DNA of 64,000 bases from Sutcliffiella horikoshii (GCF_002157855.1 NZ_CP020880.1:992001-1056000), one strand, 5' to 3'; numbered from the stretch's first letter, positions 28,938 through 39,028 are shown. Numbers and translations are program-made. Notes: generated from the sequence alone by a model not told the origin.

Positions 28938-30263
28938 TTATAATAGTCTTTTTCGCTTTTCCACCCGAAAGATTGATAGAAAGCGGAACAGCATGAAACA
29001 AGCACATAGGAATGTGGAAGTGATAAAACTTACCCAGATTGCACCTAAATGTCCTGTGCTTGAAGAAGACAAAATGCTTAAAAAGATTGCAATGGCTGAG
29101 GTTGATGGAACAAAACTTGAAAGGCGATCACGGCTAAATATCATCCACAATATTGGTGATATCAAGGCTGCATAGATACTACCAAAAAAGAATAATAACT
29201 CAATAAAAGTAGGAGATATAATAATCACAACTAAATAGAGAAACAAACACTGCATCCCTGTTATCCAAAAAGATAAATGCCATTTATGTTGGTCACTTAA
29301 GGGAATCAATTCACTTATTGCGTTTTTCACCGTAAATACTGTCGTTGCATGAAGTTCTGCATTTAGAGTGGAAGAAATGGCACTAAAACAAAATAATAGA
29401 AATATTGCAATTAGAAAAGAAGAGTTTATGTTATAAACAAGTTGAAAAAGTAAAATTTTTACATCTTGGAAACTTCCACTGTAGACAACCACTAACAACA
29501 AAGAAGATAAAGACAAAGGAATGGTTGCCCATATCAAGCCAGTTAAGGTGAAAATGGTACGAATTCTGGACTGTTTTAACATATAGACTCTTTGCCAGGT
29601 TGCTCTATCGATTAAGACCTGTCCAAAACCAATAAAGATCCCAGTAATTACAAAGAAAAATGTATCTATATTTTTCCAAAAAAGTAAGTAGGGATGGTAG
29701 AGTTGAACACCCTCATATACTGGGTACACGCCATTTTGTATATAAAAATAAACAGGTATTAAGATGATGGCTGCAAATATGAAGGTAATGCTTATACCGG
29801 CAAATTGATGGATTCGTTGCACGCCTCCAAGTCCTGCGATAATAAAACAGAATGAGAAGAAAAAGAATAAGCTTATATATATGGGAACAGGGAATATTAG
29901 AGAGAAAAGAATAGCTGCGCCTGTTGCTTGTACGAACATGGAATCCATCCCTGTTATAAGCAAAAGCAGTATGGTATACCAGTATCCAAACGGATTTGTC
30001 TTTTCCTTTAGCAGATCACCTATGGTTTGATGCTTGGGGTAGCGCTTTCTTATATAAGTAGCGATAAATCCAAAAAGGATAAATGCGAAGGCGCCCATTA
30101 AAGAGTAACCGAGTCCACCTAAAATTCCATATTTAATAAGAGCTTCGGGGGATGATAGGATGGTGTTGCCAGTAACCCATCTAGAAAGCAAAGTAACAAT
30201 ACCAAATCCGATGCCAAGTTGTATTGTTCCCAGTATGTAAACAGAATAGTTCTTTTTGATCAT
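28938..30263 (-). CDS. SSS-like sodium/solute symporter
   Basis: 441 aa with about 12-13 hydrophobic segments. Overall length, spacing and features such as GLGYSLMGAFAFILFG and HQTIGDLLKEKTNPFG resemble the sodium:solute symporter (LeuT-fold) family, but I see no closer subfamily. Its ATG overlaps the response regulator stop by 1 nt (TAATG), so the two are translationally coupled. It ends the minus-strand run oppC-oppB-oppD-oppF-kinase-regulator-symporter. It may bring in the same or a related solute, or act as a sensor partner of the kinase (inference). Confidence 0.7.
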   Translation of the reverse strand: MIKKNYSVYILGTIQLGIGFGIVTLLSRWVTGNTILSSPEALIKYGILGGLGYSLMGAFAFILFGFIATYIRKRYPKHQTIGDLLKEKTNPFGYWYTILLLLITGMDSMFVQATGAAILFSLIFPVPIYISLFFFFSFCFIIAGLGGVQRIHQFAGISITFIFAAIILIPVYFYIQNGVYPVYEGVQLYHPYLLFWKNIDTFFFVITGIFIGFGQVLIDRATWQRVYMLKQSRIRTIFTLTGLIWATIPLSLSSLLLVVVYSGSFQDVKILLFQLVYNINSSFLIAIFLLFCFSAISSTLNAELHATTVFTVKNAISELIPLSDQHKWHLSFWITGMQCLFLYLVVIIISPTFIELLFFFGSIYAALISPILWMIFSRDRLSSFVPSTSAIAIFLSILSSSSTGHLGAIWVSFITSTFLCACFMLFRFLSIFRVEKRKRLL

Positions 30264-30955
30264 TAATTAGTAACCTCAACTTTATATTCGCGTGGTGTCT
30301 TTCCATAATATTTTTTAAACTGTTGACTGAAGTAGTGCTGGCTGTTAAATCCACATTCTTCCGCGATCGTGGAGATGTGAAAATTCGGGTTTTTAGCCAT
30401 TAAACCTGCAGCAGTTTCTATTCTGTATTTGTTCAGGTATTCAGAGAACCCAATCCCTACCTCCTCCATGAACTTACGACTGAAATAGATAGGGCTCATA
30501 TGTATCTTTGAAGAAAGATATGGCAGTGTGACCTTATCTTTAAATTCCTGATGAATGATGGATAAAGCCTGTTGTATTGATGGGCTGTAATTTCCCCGAT
30601 GCTTGAATTTATTTAACACTTCAACCAATTCTTCTTCTATTACAGGCTTTGTCAAGTAATCTGCCACACCAAGTTTAATAGAGGTTTGTGCATATTCGAA
30701 GGTTTGAAAAGCTGTTACAATGATGAATTCCATATGTGTATGCTTAGTTTTTAATAGTTTGCCTAGTTCAAGACCATCTTTTCCCGGAAGGTGAATGTCT
30801 AGGAAGGATAGATCAATGTGCTGCTTTTCACAAATGTTTAATGCCTGTGCAGCATCAAACGCATGGTAGACATTCCATTTAGGATAATGTTTCTGGATAA
30901 GAAATGTTAGTTGTTCAATTTCTAGAGGTTCATCATCTACTAATATAATGTTCAT
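30263..30955 (-). CDS. Response regulator, receiver plus AraC-type HTH
   Basis: 230 aa. Receiver domain residues 1-118 with the acidic pocket DDE (7-9), phospho-acceptor Asp53 in LDIHLPG and Lys103 in LTKP. Residues about 130-228 form an AraC/XylS DNA-binding domain (HISTIAEECGFNSQHYFSQQ and FKKYYGKTPREYK). This YesN/LytT-partner type works with LytS/YesM-type kinases. AGGAGG lies 14 nt before the ATG. Overlaps the kinase gene by 23 nt. Likely targets are the divergent transporter and amidohydrolase genes of the module (inference). Confidence 0.92.
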   Translation of the reverse strand: MNIILVDDEPLEIEQLTFLIQKHYPKWNVYHAFDAAQALNICEKQHIDLSFLDIHLPGKDGLELGKLLKTKHTHMEFIIVTAFQTFEYAQTSIKLGVADYLTKPVIEEELVEVLNKFKHRGNYSPSIQQALSIIHQEFKDKVTLPYLSSKIHMSPIYFSRKFMEEVGIGFSEYLNKYRIETAAGLMAKNPNFHISTIAEECGFNSQHYFSQQFKKYYGKTPREYKVEVTN

Positions 30956-31724
30956 TCTGCTTGGCCTCCTTTTTTAGATTGGTGAGATATGATACAGGCC
31001 ATAAAACAACAGCGCGAGTCCCGTCGTGTTCATGGATCAGCTGAAAAGAAGCTTCTTCTTCTGGATACATATGGTGTAATCTACTTTTGATGTTAGTAAG
31101 GCCGTGTCCAGGGGCATCTTGATGATTGTTTAGATGTACACCTTCCGAACTGTTCCAAACCGTCAATAGTACATGGGAATTAGAGAGGGTTAATGTGATA
31201 TTTAATTGTGCTTCACCTGGATATTTCTCAAAAGAATGCTTAAAAGCATTTTCTACAAGGGTTTGTATAAGAAAAGGTAGAATGGCCACTTGCTTTACTT
31301 GTTCTTCCATTTCAATTGTGTAGGTGAGACGTGATTGGAATCGTATTTTTTGAATCTCAAGATAATAACAGGAATATTCCAATTCTTCAGCCACAGTACA
31401 AATAGATTGATTGGACTTATACTTAACTTTTAAAAACTTGGAAAACACTTCGATTGCCCTTATCAATTCTCCCATTCTATTAAGCCTAGCAAGGCTTAGA
31501 ATTGAATTGAGTGTATTAAAAAAGAAATGAGGTTGGATTTGTTGGTTTAATTGAAAATATTTAGCTTGCTGGAGTTCCTTTTCCAAAACTAATCTGTTTG
31601 CTTGATTTTCTAATAGGTCAATTCTTTTTTCAAAAATAAATAAAAACAATAAAGTAAAAGCTCCCACTAAAGGAGCAAGTACACACAACATTACATAAAG
31701 AGAAAAATCCTCTATCTGGAGCAT
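30933..31724 (-). CDS. Sensor histidine kinase, YesM/LytS type
   Basis: 263 aa from ATG 31724. The reading frame continues to a TTG at 31814 that has no SD, whereas GAGGGGG lies about 9 nt before the ATG. One membrane helix (about residues 10-32) is followed by the His_kinase domain QIQPHFFFNTLNSI, with the phospho-accepting His at about residue 66. The ATPase has LVENAFKHSF (N box) and GHGLTNIKSRL (G box). There is hardly any extracellular part, so it may sense through a partner such as the symporter. It starts 104 nt after oppF; a weak hairpin lies between (31754-31773). Confidence 0.9.
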   Translation of the reverse strand: MLQIEDFSLYVMLCVLAPLVGAFTLLFLFIFEKRIDLLENQANRLVLEKELQQAKYFQLNQQIQPHFFFNTLNSILSLARLNRMGELIRAIEVFSKFLKVKYKSNQSICTVAEELEYSCYYLEIQKIRFQSRLTYTIEMEEQVKQVAILPFLIQTLVENAFKHSFEKYPGEAQLNITLTLSNSHVLLTVWNSSEGVHLNNHQDAPGHGLTNIKSRLHHMYPEEEASFQLIHEHDGTRAVVLWPVSYLTNLKKEAKQNEHYISR

Positions 31725-31753
31725 GTAAGAGACCCCCTCGCGAAACAGAAAAG

Positions 31754-31773
31754 GGAGGTGAGAAAAAACCTCC
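31754..31773 (-). terminator. Weak hairpin between oppF and the kinase
   Basis: GGAGGT and ACCTCC pair around an 8-nt loop, followed by CTTTTC. It may reduce rather than stop readthrough into the two-component genes. Confidence 0.4.
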
Positions 31774-31827
31774 GCTATTTCATTCTTTCTATTATTGTAA
31801 TTCAAATCAACCAATTGTAAATGGTTA

Positions 31828-32823
31828 TTATTTTACAAGATGACAGCTTACAAAATGTTGGTTGTTCCATTCTTTTAATGGAGGTTCTACCTTTTTACAT
31901 ATATCATTAGCCAAAGGGCATCGGGAATGAAATCTGCAACCCGTTGGTGGATCGATTGGGGAAGGAACATCTCCTTTAAGTACAATTTTTTCTTTTGTTG
32001 CATCTAAATCGGTTGTAGGAATAGCTGACAGCAGTGCTTGTGTATAGGGGTGCTGTGGCCTTTCAAAAATACTTTTCTTATCGGCTATCTCCACAATTTT
32101 TCCCAGGTACATGACCATGACCCTATCAGAAATATGCCGAACGACACTAAGGTCATGTGAAATGAACAAGTAAGTCAAGCCAAAGTCTTTTTGTAAATCC
32201 TTTAGTAGGTTCAGGATTTGCGCTTGAATGGAAACATCAAGTGCAGAAACGGCTTCATCACAAATGATCAATTTCGGATTTACTGCTAAAGCACGGGCAA
32301 TACCAATACGCTGCCGCTGTCCACCACTGAATTCATGTGGATATCGATTCAATGCCTCTGCTGGCAAGCCTACACACTCGAGTAACTCAAGCATCCGCTC
32401 CATTCTCTTCTGCTTTGGAACCACATCCTGGATGGCCATGGCTTCATTCAATGTTTGTTTGATGGTTCTTCTTGGATTAAGTGAAGCAAATGGATCTTGG
32501 AAGATTACTTGTAAATCTGCTCGCACCTTTCTCATTTCTGTATTGGATATTCGAACAAGGTCTTTATCATTAAATACGATCTCTCCATCAGTCGGCTGTT
32601 CAAGGCGAAGGATAGACCGTCCCGTTGTCGATTTTCCACAACCTGATTCACCAACGATGCTTAATGTTTCCCCTTCCATCAGTTCAAAGGAAATATCGTC
32701 CACCGCTTTGACAAATGACTTTGGTTTGAAAAGCGATTCTTTTTTTATGGGAAAATATTGCTTGAGGTTTTTAACAGATAAAAGAACACGTTTTGTTTCT
32801 TTTTTTGTGACTAGCTCCATCAT
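31828..32823 (-). CDS. Dipeptide/oligopeptide ABC transporter ATPase F (system 1)
   Basis: 331 aa OppF/DppF-type ATPase. Walker [10 protein letters not shown] near residue 58, Walker [13 protein letters not shown], signature SGGQRQR. The C-terminal OppF domain carries PPTGCRFHSRCPLANDIC, the cysteine cluster that binds an iron-sulfur cluster in DppD/DppF-type ATPases. It is the fourth gene of the oppCBDF run, starting 13 nt after oppD ends. Works as a heterodimer with oppD. Confidence 0.93.
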   Translation of the reverse strand: MMELVTKKETKRVLLSVKNLKQYFPIKKESLFKPKSFVKAVDDISFELMEGETLSIVGESGCGKSTTGRSILRLEQPTDGEIVFNDKDLVRISNTEMRKVRADLQVIFQDPFASLNPRRTIKQTLNEAMAIQDVVPKQKRMERMLELLECVGLPAEALNRYPHEFSGGQRQRIGIARALAVNPKLIICDEAVSALDVSIQAQILNLLKDLQKDFGLTYLFISHDLSVVRHISDRVMVMYLGKIVEIADKKSIFERPQHPYTQALLSAIPTTDLDATKEKIVLKGDVPSPIDPPTGCRFHSRCPLANDICKKVEPPLKEWNNQHFVSCHLVK

Positions 32824-32836
32824 GCTGTCCCCTTTC

Positions 32837-33832
32837 TTATATAATGAATTTTTTCCACTCTTCTGTATAAATCCAACAGCGAACCTGTCCCTCTCCTGCT
32901 TCCGGAGCGCTCAATTCTGGTGCTTTTGTGTTGCATAGTGAAGTTGCGTGTGGACAGCGATTGGCAAACCGACATCCTTGTAGATGTGAAAAGGGACTTG
33001 GAACGTTACCGCTAATTGTTGGCAAATATTCTAGATCTTCATTTATCCTTGGCAAAGAGGATAATAGCCCTTGAGTATAGGGATGTTTAGGATTTCTAAA
33101 AATCTCTTCTTTAGAAGCATATTCTACAACGTTCCCAGCATACATAACGACTACAGTATCACAGGTTTCTGCCACCACTCCAAGGTCATGAGTAATCATC
33201 ATGACCCCCATTCCAAGTTTTACTTGCAGTTCCTTAATTAGTTTGAGAATTTGTGCTTGAATGGTTACGTCCAATGCAGTGGTTGGTTCATCGGCGATGA
33301 GGACTTCAGGAGAGCAGGCAAGTGCCATGGCAATCATCACTCGCTGCCTCATACCGCCACTCAATTGAAATGGCTCTTGCTTTGCTCGTTTCTCAGGAGA
33401 AGGAATACCTACAAGACGAAGCATCTCCACCGCTTTTTTCCAGGCATCTTTTTTACTTAGTTTTTCATGGAGCCTAATGCCTTCTGCTATTTGTTCACCA
33501 ACACTGATAACTGGATTAAGAGATGTCATCGGTTCCTGAAAAATCATGGAGATATCATTGCCGCGTATTTTCCTCAGTTGATTTTCAGTCATCTTCACTA
33601 GGTCCTGACCTTTATATAATATAGAGCCCTCCACTATTTTTCCGGGAGGGGAGGGGATCAGCCTCAAAATAGAAAGGGAAGTAATACTTTTCCCACAACC
33701 TGATTCCCCAACAATTCCTAAGGTCTCCCCTTTGTGTAAAACGAGATCCACCCCATCTACCGCTTTACTAGTTCCTTTATTTGAGAAAAAATGAGTTTTT
33801 AGTCCTTTTACTTCTAGTAGTTTTTCATTCAT
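32837..33832 (-). CDS. Dipeptide/oligopeptide ABC transporter ATPase D (system 1)
   Basis: 331 aa OppD/DppD-type ATPase. Walker [11 protein letters not shown]-loop in [14 protein letters not shown], signature LSGGMRQRV, Walker [12 protein letters not shown], then the C-terminal [14 protein letters not shown] cysteine cluster. SD and 13-nt spacing to oppF indicate one transcript. It energises uptake through the two permeases upstream. Confidence 0.93.
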   Translation of the reverse strand: MNEKLLEVKGLKTHFFSNKGTSKAVDGVDLVLHKGETLGIVGESGCGKSITSLSILRLIPSPPGKIVEGSILYKGQDLVKMTENQLRKIRGNDISMIFQEPMTSLNPVISVGEQIAEGIRLHEKLSKKDAWKKAVEMLRLVGIPSPEKRAKQEPFQLSGGMRQRVMIAMALACSPEVLIADEPTTALDVTIQAQILKLIKELQVKLGMGVMMITHDLGVVAETCDTVVVMYAGNVVEYASKEEIFRNPKHPYTQGLLSSLPRINEDLEYLPTISGNVPSPFSHLQGCRFANRCPHATSLCNTKAPELSAPEAGEGQVRCWIYTEEWKKFII

Positions 33833-33847
33833 CTCATTTCACTCCTT

Positions 33848-34768
33848 TTAGTTTAATTCAATTCTTTTATTGAAAATGCGATAAAGTAAATCTACCAATA
33901 GATTAACAAGGACGAAAATAATAGAAGCAACAAGTACGCCACCTTGTACCATCGGCAAATCTCGCATTCTGATAGATTCTACAATCAATCTTCCCAGTCC
34001 GTTGATGGCAAATATCGATTCTGTTAGAACCGTACCCCCAAGCAATGCTCCAAATTGGAGTCCTACTACGGTGATGACAGGAATTAAAGCATTTCTCAAA
34101 GCATGTTTAGAAATGATAATTTGTTCACGAAGTCCTTTTGCACGCGCAGTTCTAATGTAATCCTGCCGTATGACTTCGAGCATACTTGATCTGGTCATCC
34201 TCGCAACTATTGCAGCACCTCCAGCACCAAGTGTAATGGCGGGAAGGATGATGTGTTGCCAACTATCCCAGCCTGCTACCGGAAGGATTTGAAGTTTGAC
34301 GGAGAATATATACATAAGCATAAGGCCAAACCAAAAACTTGGTATGGAGATCCCGATGAGGGCAATCAACATGACTGACAAATCAGAGACGGAATAAGGT
34401 CTGATCGCGGAAATGATTCCTGCTGCCATTCCTAATACGATAGTTATGAGGATACTGAAAAGAGCCAATTCCATCGTAATAGGGAGTCTTACCAAGATTT
34501 CATCTAATACTGGTTTATTATTTTTAATGGATACTCCAAGATCTCCCTTGAAAATGTTCGTTAAGTAATCAAAGTACTGGATATATAGCGGTTGATTTAA
34601 CCCCAATTGAGTCCTTATCTCTTCTATTGTTTCTTTTGAAGCTCCTTCACCTGCCAAGAGAACAGCTGGATCTCCAGGGACCATCTGCATAATTAAAAAG
34701 ACAACCAAAGTTACGCCTATTAGTACGGGAATCATTTGAACTAATCGTTTTATTAAAAAAGAAATCAT
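33848..34768 (-). CDS. Dipeptide/oligopeptide ABC permease B (system 1)
   Basis: 306 aa, six membrane segments. The N-terminal block RLVQMIPVLIGVTLVVFLIM with MVPGDPAV, and the EAA loop YIRTARAKGLREQIIISKHA, define the OppB/DppB family. C-terminal NRI motif: LLYRIFNKRIELN. In this operon the C-type permease precedes the B-type, the reverse of the usual order. Confidence 0.93.
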   Translation of the reverse strand: MISFLIKRLVQMIPVLIGVTLVVFLIMQMVPGDPAVLLAGEGASKETIEEIRTQLGLNQPLYIQYFDYLTNIFKGDLGVSIKNNKPVLDEILVRLPITMELALFSILITIVLGMAAGIISAIRPYSVSDLSVMLIALIGISIPSFWFGLMLMYIFSVKLQILPVAGWDSWQHIILPAITLGAGGAAIVARMTRSSMLEVIRQDYIRTARAKGLREQIIISKHALRNALIPVITVVGLQFGALLGGTVLTESIFAINGLGRLIVESIRMRDLPMVQGGVLVASIIFVLVNLLVDLLYRIFNKRIELN

Positions 34769-34784
34769 CCTTTTACCTCCTCTT

Positions 34785-35681
34785 TTATTTCATTCTTGGG
34801 TCTAAAGCATCGCGAAGGCCATCTCCGAAAATGTTAAAGCCTAAAACTAGTATAGAAATTGCAAGTCCCGGAAATAGGGCCATATATGGTGCGCTAAATA
34901 AGAAATCCCTTCCACTGCTAAGCATGGTTCCCCATTCAGGCGAAGGTGGCTGAGCTCCAAGACCTAAAAAGGACAACCCTGCTGCTGATAAAATGGCAGT
35001 GGCCAATCTTAACGACCCCTGTACGATGATTGGGGAGAGAATATTAGGGAGTATATGAATAAAAATAATAGTTATATCCCTTGCTCCCAACGAACGGATC
35101 GCATCAATATATTCTAGCTTCTTGACTTCCAATGTAGAGCCCCTAACTATGCGGGCAAATAATGGAACAGAGAATACTCCCACGGCAATGGTCACGTTTA
35201 TTAAACTGGGACCTAATGCGCTGATAATAGCCAAAGCCAATAGAATACCTGGAAAAGCAAGCATCACATCAATTATTCTCATAACAATGGAGTCAACCCA
35301 CCTGCCGTAGTAACCTGCAACCAATCCAAGCACAATTCCAAATACCGCCCCGAATAGTACAGAAGCAAAACCGACACCCATTGATAAGCGGGAACCATAA
35401 ATAATTCTGCTGAGTATATCCCTTCCTTTATCGTCCGTTCCCATCCAATGGTCTATGGAGGGGGACTGCATGCGATTATCTAAATTAATTTCATATGGAT
35501 CATAAGGTGCCAACCAAGGTGCGAATGCAGCGACTGCCAAATAAAATAAAATGATGATTCCACCTGCCACTGCTGCTTTGTTCCTTGATAGTTTATAGAT
35601 GATGTCCTTCCATTTTTCTAACCGAGGATTACTCGTTTCCTCTGCAAGAATTGTTTCTCCCGTCTTTACTTGAACTTCCAT
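34785..35681 (-). CDS. Dipeptide/oligopeptide ABC permease C (system 1)
   Basis: 298 aa. First membrane helix at about 37-57, then the external motif HWMGTDDKGRDILSR, the transport domain with the EAA loop EYIDAIRSLGARDITIIF and the ending FGDGLRDALDPRMK. Family: OppC/DppC. First gene of the minus-strand run, divergent from the binding-protein genes with a 186-bp shared regulatory region that has a CodY-like box. Confidence 0.93.
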   Translation of the reverse strand: MEVQVKTGETILAEETSNPRLEKWKDIIYKLSRNKAAVAGGIIILFYLAVAAFAPWLAPYDPYEINLDNRMQSPSIDHWMGTDDKGRDILSRIIYGSRLSMGVGFASVLFGAVFGIVLGLVAGYYGRWVDSIVMRIIDVMLAFPGILLALAIISALGPSLINVTIAVGVFSVPLFARIVRGSTLEVKKLEYIDAIRSLGARDITIIFIHILPNILSPIIVQGSLRLATAILSAAGLSFLGLGAQPPSPEWGTMLSSGRDFLFSAPYMALFPGLAISILVLGFNIFGDGLRDALDPRMK

Positions 35682-35781
35682 TTAATGTCCTCCCTTACAA
35701 GTGTTGTGTTTAAAATTATCAAAATTTCAAACAAAGTAAATAATTTTAAAGTAAGATGTCAAAATATTTTAAAAACAAGTA

Positions 35782-35796
35782 AATATTCTGAAAATA
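35782..35796. promoter_or_regulatory. Candidate CodY box between oppC and the binding proteins (system 1)
   Basis: AATATTCTGAAAATA matches AATTTTCWGAAAATT at 13 of 15. It lies 19 bp before a TATAAT -10 (35815-35820) facing the binding-protein gene. It would fit CodY control of a peptide transporter. Confidence 0.5.
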
Positions 35797-35867
35797 AATT
35801 ACAAATCTTTTTTTTATAATGCAACTATGCACGAAATTCAAGAGTTTCAATGGAGGGGAAGATTGAA

Positions 35868-37442
35868 ATGGGAAAGAACAGAATGTTAAGAAGTTTAATC
35901 ATGTTTTTTGTATTTGCCTTTATGGTTTCAGTTATGGGTGCTTGTTCAACGTCTTCGAACAGTTCCAATGGTTCTGAGAACGGTGCCCGGTCGGAAGAAA
36001 AGGGTGGAAGCTTAATTATCGCGCGTCTTTCGGATGCCACCAGGTTAGACCCACACTTTATAACAGACATACCTTCTGCCAATATCATCTATCAAAAAGT
36101 ATATGAAACGCTGGTAGTGCCGAATCAGGATATGGAGATAGAACCATTGCTTGCTACAGAATGGAAACAACTTGATGAGATAACATGGGAGTTTTCATTA
36201 AAAGAAGGAGTGAAATTTCATGATGGGACTCCTTTTAATGCAGAAGCGGTGAAAGTAACATTCGAGCGTGTTTTAGATCCAGAAACAGGTTCACCTCAGC
36301 GTGAAAAATTATCGATGATTAAGGAGATTGAAGTATTGGACGAGTATACCGTGCGTATGCACCTTGATTACCCATATGCACCGTTGCTATCCATCCTTGC
36401 AAGTAATGAGGGCAGCATCATCTCCCCTAAAGCGATTAAAGAGAATGAGGAATCATTATCCCAACATCCAGTAGGAACAGGGCCATTTATTTTTGAATCT
36501 TGGAATACCGGTCAGGATATAACGTTAATTAAGAATCCGTCATATTGGGGGCAAGAGCCAAATCTAGAGGAAGTGATTTTTAAAGTGGTACCTGAAGATG
36601 CAACGAGGCTTGCATTGATTGAAACAGGAGAAGCTCATGTTTCTGATCAGGTTCCAGTAACAGAACTAGATCGTATTGAGAATTCGAATTCTATGAGCTT
36701 ATATCGTACAGAGGGACTTGGAGTTGAATATATAGGCTTCAATGTAGAGAGTAAGGTAGTGAATGATGTGCGTGTCCGAAAAGCGATCAGTCACGCTATT
36801 GAAAGAGAAGCTATTCTAAAAGGTGTTTATAACAAAGTTGGCACGTTAGCAAATTCAGCTATGAGTCCAAAAGTATTTGGTTACAGCGAAAATATCAAGG
36901 CATATGAATACGACATAAATAAAGCAAAAAAATTCCTGAAAGAAGCAGGCTATAAGGATGGTTTATCACTGAACTTGCTTACTAGCGATAGGAAAGAACG
37001 CATTAATATGGCAGAAGTGATACAGTCCCAATTAAAAGGGATAGGAGTGGATGTTTCTATTCAAGTATTGGAATATGGGGCATATTTAGAAATGATTGAT
37101 AAAGGTGACCATGACTTGTTTATTGGTGGATGGGGTAATGCAACAGGTGATGGAGATTATAACCAATACAATCTTTTCCATACAGCATCACAAGGACCAC
37201 CAGGCAACCATTTTTATTACAGCAATGAAGAAGTAGATAATATTATTGAAAAAGCCAGGGAAGAAATGGATCAGGAAAAACGTAAAGTACTATATGAGAA
37301 AGCGATGCAGATTCAAATGGATGATGCCGTGTATGTGCCGATAAGAAACTATGAACATTTGGCTGTCTATACAAAAGGGGTAGAAGGAATTTGGTTAAAT
37401 GCTTCTAATTACATTATGCTAAACGACGTCACCATTAAGTAG
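35868..37442 (+). CDS. Solute-binding lipoprotein, peptide type, paralogue 1 (system 1)
   Basis: 524 aa from ATG 35868 (SD GGAGGGG; ATG 35850 lies before the SD). Signal peptide ending VSVMGAC makes it a lipoprotein on the outer face of the membrane. SBP_bac_5 family: LDPHFITDIPSAN, FHDGTPFNAEAVKVTFERVL, HPVGTGPF and NHFYYSNEEVDNII. It delivers substrate to the oppCBDF system on the other strand. The next gene is a close paralogue, 12 nt downstream. Confidence 0.93.
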   Translation: MGKNRMLRSLIMFFVFAFMVSVMGACSTSSNSSNGSENGARSEEKGGSLIIARLSDATRLDPHFITDIPSANIIYQKVYETLVVPNQDMEIEPLLATEWKQLDEITWEFSLKEGVKFHDGTPFNAEAVKVTFERVLDPETGSPQREKLSMIKEIEVLDEYTVRMHLDYPYAPLLSILASNEGSIISPKAIKENEESLSQHPVGTGPFIFESWNTGQDITLIKNPSYWGQEPNLEEVIFKVVPEDATRLALIETGEAHVSDQVPVTELDRIENSNSMSLYRTEGLGVEYIGFNVESKVVNDVRVRKAISHAIEREAILKGVYNKVGTLANSAMSPKVFGYSENIKAYEYDINKAKKFLKEAGYKDGLSLNLLTSDRKERINMAEVIQSQLKGIGVDVSIQVLEYGAYLEMIDKGDHDLFIGGWGNATGDGDYNQYNLFHTASQGPPGNHFYYSNEEVDNIIEKAREEMDQEKRKVLYEKAMQIQMDDAVYVPIRNYEHLAVYTKGVEGIWLNASNYIMLNDVTIK

Positions 37443-37454
37443 AGGGGGAAAGAT

Positions 37455-38978
37455 ATGAGATCGACCATCATATTAATGTTAGCATTGCTTTTAATTATCA
37501 GTGGGTGTTCCACTTCTAGCAGTCAAATGGAGACTTCCGAAAAGGATAAACTGACGGTCGTCCGTTTATCAGATGCCACCAAGCTTGACCCACACTTCAT
37601 TACAGATATTTCAAGTGCTAATATCCTTTATCAAAAAGTTTATGAAACGCTTGTTGTGCCAGACTTGGACATGAAGCCCCAGCCAGGTTTGGCCAAAGAA
37701 TGGGAACAAATTGATGATGTCACTTGGGAATTTACTTTAAGGGAAGGCGTTTATTTCCATGATGGGACGGTATTCAATGCCGACGCTGTAAAGGCAACAT
37801 TTGATAGATTGCTTGATCCTAAAACAGCATCCCCGCAAGCTGAAAAACTAGGGATGATTGATGACATAGAGATTGTCGATGAATATACAGTTCGTTTTCA
37901 TCTATCAGCAGCATATGCCCCACTGCTGTCCATACTAAGTGCGAATGAGGGAAGTATCATCAGTCCAAAAGCGCTCTCAGAGAATCCAAAGAAACTTTGG
38001 GAACACCCAGTAGGCACAGGGCCATTCGCCTTTGATTATTGGAAGCCAGGACAGGAAATATCCATAAAGAAAAATGAGAAATACTGGGGAGATAAGCCAA
38101 AGATTAATCAGGTTGTGTTTAAAGTGGTTCCGGAAGATACCACTAGGCTCGCCATGATAGAAACAGGAGAAGCGCATGTTAATGATCAGGTTCCCATTAC
38201 AGAGATTGAAAGAATAGCAGCTTCGGAAACACTGAATCTGTACCGGGCAGATGGATTAGGAATAGAATTTCTTGGCTTTAACGTTCAAAAAGCACCATTT
38301 GATCAATTGGAGGTTCGAAAAGCGATAACGCAGGCTATTGACAGAAAGGCAGTTCTAAAAGGTGTCTTCCAGAACTCTGGAATGCTTGCCAATTCTCCAA
38401 TGAGTCCGAAGGTATTTGGATACAGTGATGACGTTAAACCTTATGACTATGATTTAGAGAATGCCAAAGCTTTATTGCAAGAGGCTGGATTAGAAGGACT
38501 GAAGGTCACCATTACCACCAATGATCGCAAAGAGCGAATAAATGTAGCAGAAGTCGTACAATCTCAACTGAAGAAAATAGGGATCAATGCGGAAGTGGAA
38601 GTATTAGAATGGGGAGCGTATATAGAAGCATTAAATAATGGCGAACACGAAATGTTCGTTGGTGGATGGGGAAATGCTACGGGAGACGGAGATTACAATC
38701 AATTTAATGTATTCCACTCCTCTTCGCATGGGGGGGCAGGTAACCATACCTATTACAATAACCCTGAAGTTGATAGAATCATAGAGGATGCTAGAAAGGA
38801 AATAGATGATGAATCACGAAAAAACCTATATGAACAAGCTATGAAACTGGAGATGGAAGATGCAGCTATGATTCCGCTCAGATATTACGAGCATCTTGCT
38901 GTCTATCATAAAGATGTAGAGGGACTTGTAATCAGCCCTGTTAACTACATCCTTCTCAATGAAATCACTATAAAATAA
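37455..38978 (+). CDS. Solute-binding lipoprotein, peptide type, paralogue 2 (system 1)
   Basis: 507 aa; lipobox LIISGC puts the lipid on Cys18. It shares long identical stretches with the preceding protein, for example LDPHFITDI, IIYQKVYETLVVP-like, GGWGNATGDGDYNQ and FKVVPED, so the pair arose by tandem duplication. Conserved SBP_bac_5 core: FHDGTVFNADAVKATFDRLL and HPVGTGPF. Two binding proteins for one permease would widen the substrate range (inference). A perfect hairpin follows. Confidence 0.93.
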   Translation: MRSTIILMLALLLIISGCSTSSSQMETSEKDKLTVVRLSDATKLDPHFITDISSANILYQKVYETLVVPDLDMKPQPGLAKEWEQIDDVTWEFTLREGVYFHDGTVFNADAVKATFDRLLDPKTASPQAEKLGMIDDIEIVDEYTVRFHLSAAYAPLLSILSANEGSIISPKALSENPKKLWEHPVGTGPFAFDYWKPGQEISIKKNEKYWGDKPKINQVVFKVVPEDTTRLAMIETGEAHVNDQVPITEIERIAASETLNLYRADGLGIEFLGFNVQKAPFDQLEVRKAITQAIDRKAVLKGVFQNSGMLANSPMSPKVFGYSDDVKPYDYDLENAKALLQEAGLEGLKVTITTNDRKERINVAEVVQSQLKKIGINAEVEVLEWGAYIEALNNGEHEMFVGGWGNATGDGDYNQFNVFHSSSHGGAGNHTYYNNPEVDRIIEDARKEIDDESRKNLYEQAMKLEMEDAAMIPLRYYEHLAVYHKDVEGLVISPVNYILLNEITIK

Positions 38979-38989
38979 TGACATGGTTA

Positions 38990-39008
38990 GGGCCTAGTAA
39001 CTAGGCCC
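38990..39008 (+). other. Intercistronic hairpin after the binding-protein genes
   Basis: GGGCCTAGTAACTAGGCCC, a perfect inverted repeat with no T run. Such hairpins often stabilise the mRNA of the abundant binding protein. No termination expected. Confidence 0.6.
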
Positions 39009-39028
39009 TCCAACTAGGAGGAAAAGAG

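Noticed and set aside
28909..29175. 88-codon plus-strand frame after yhbH
   Set aside because: It lies opposite the symporter coding sequence and has no SD.
32228..32938. 236-codon plus-strand frame
   Set aside because: It is antisense to ATPases F and D of system 1; no SD and no family match.
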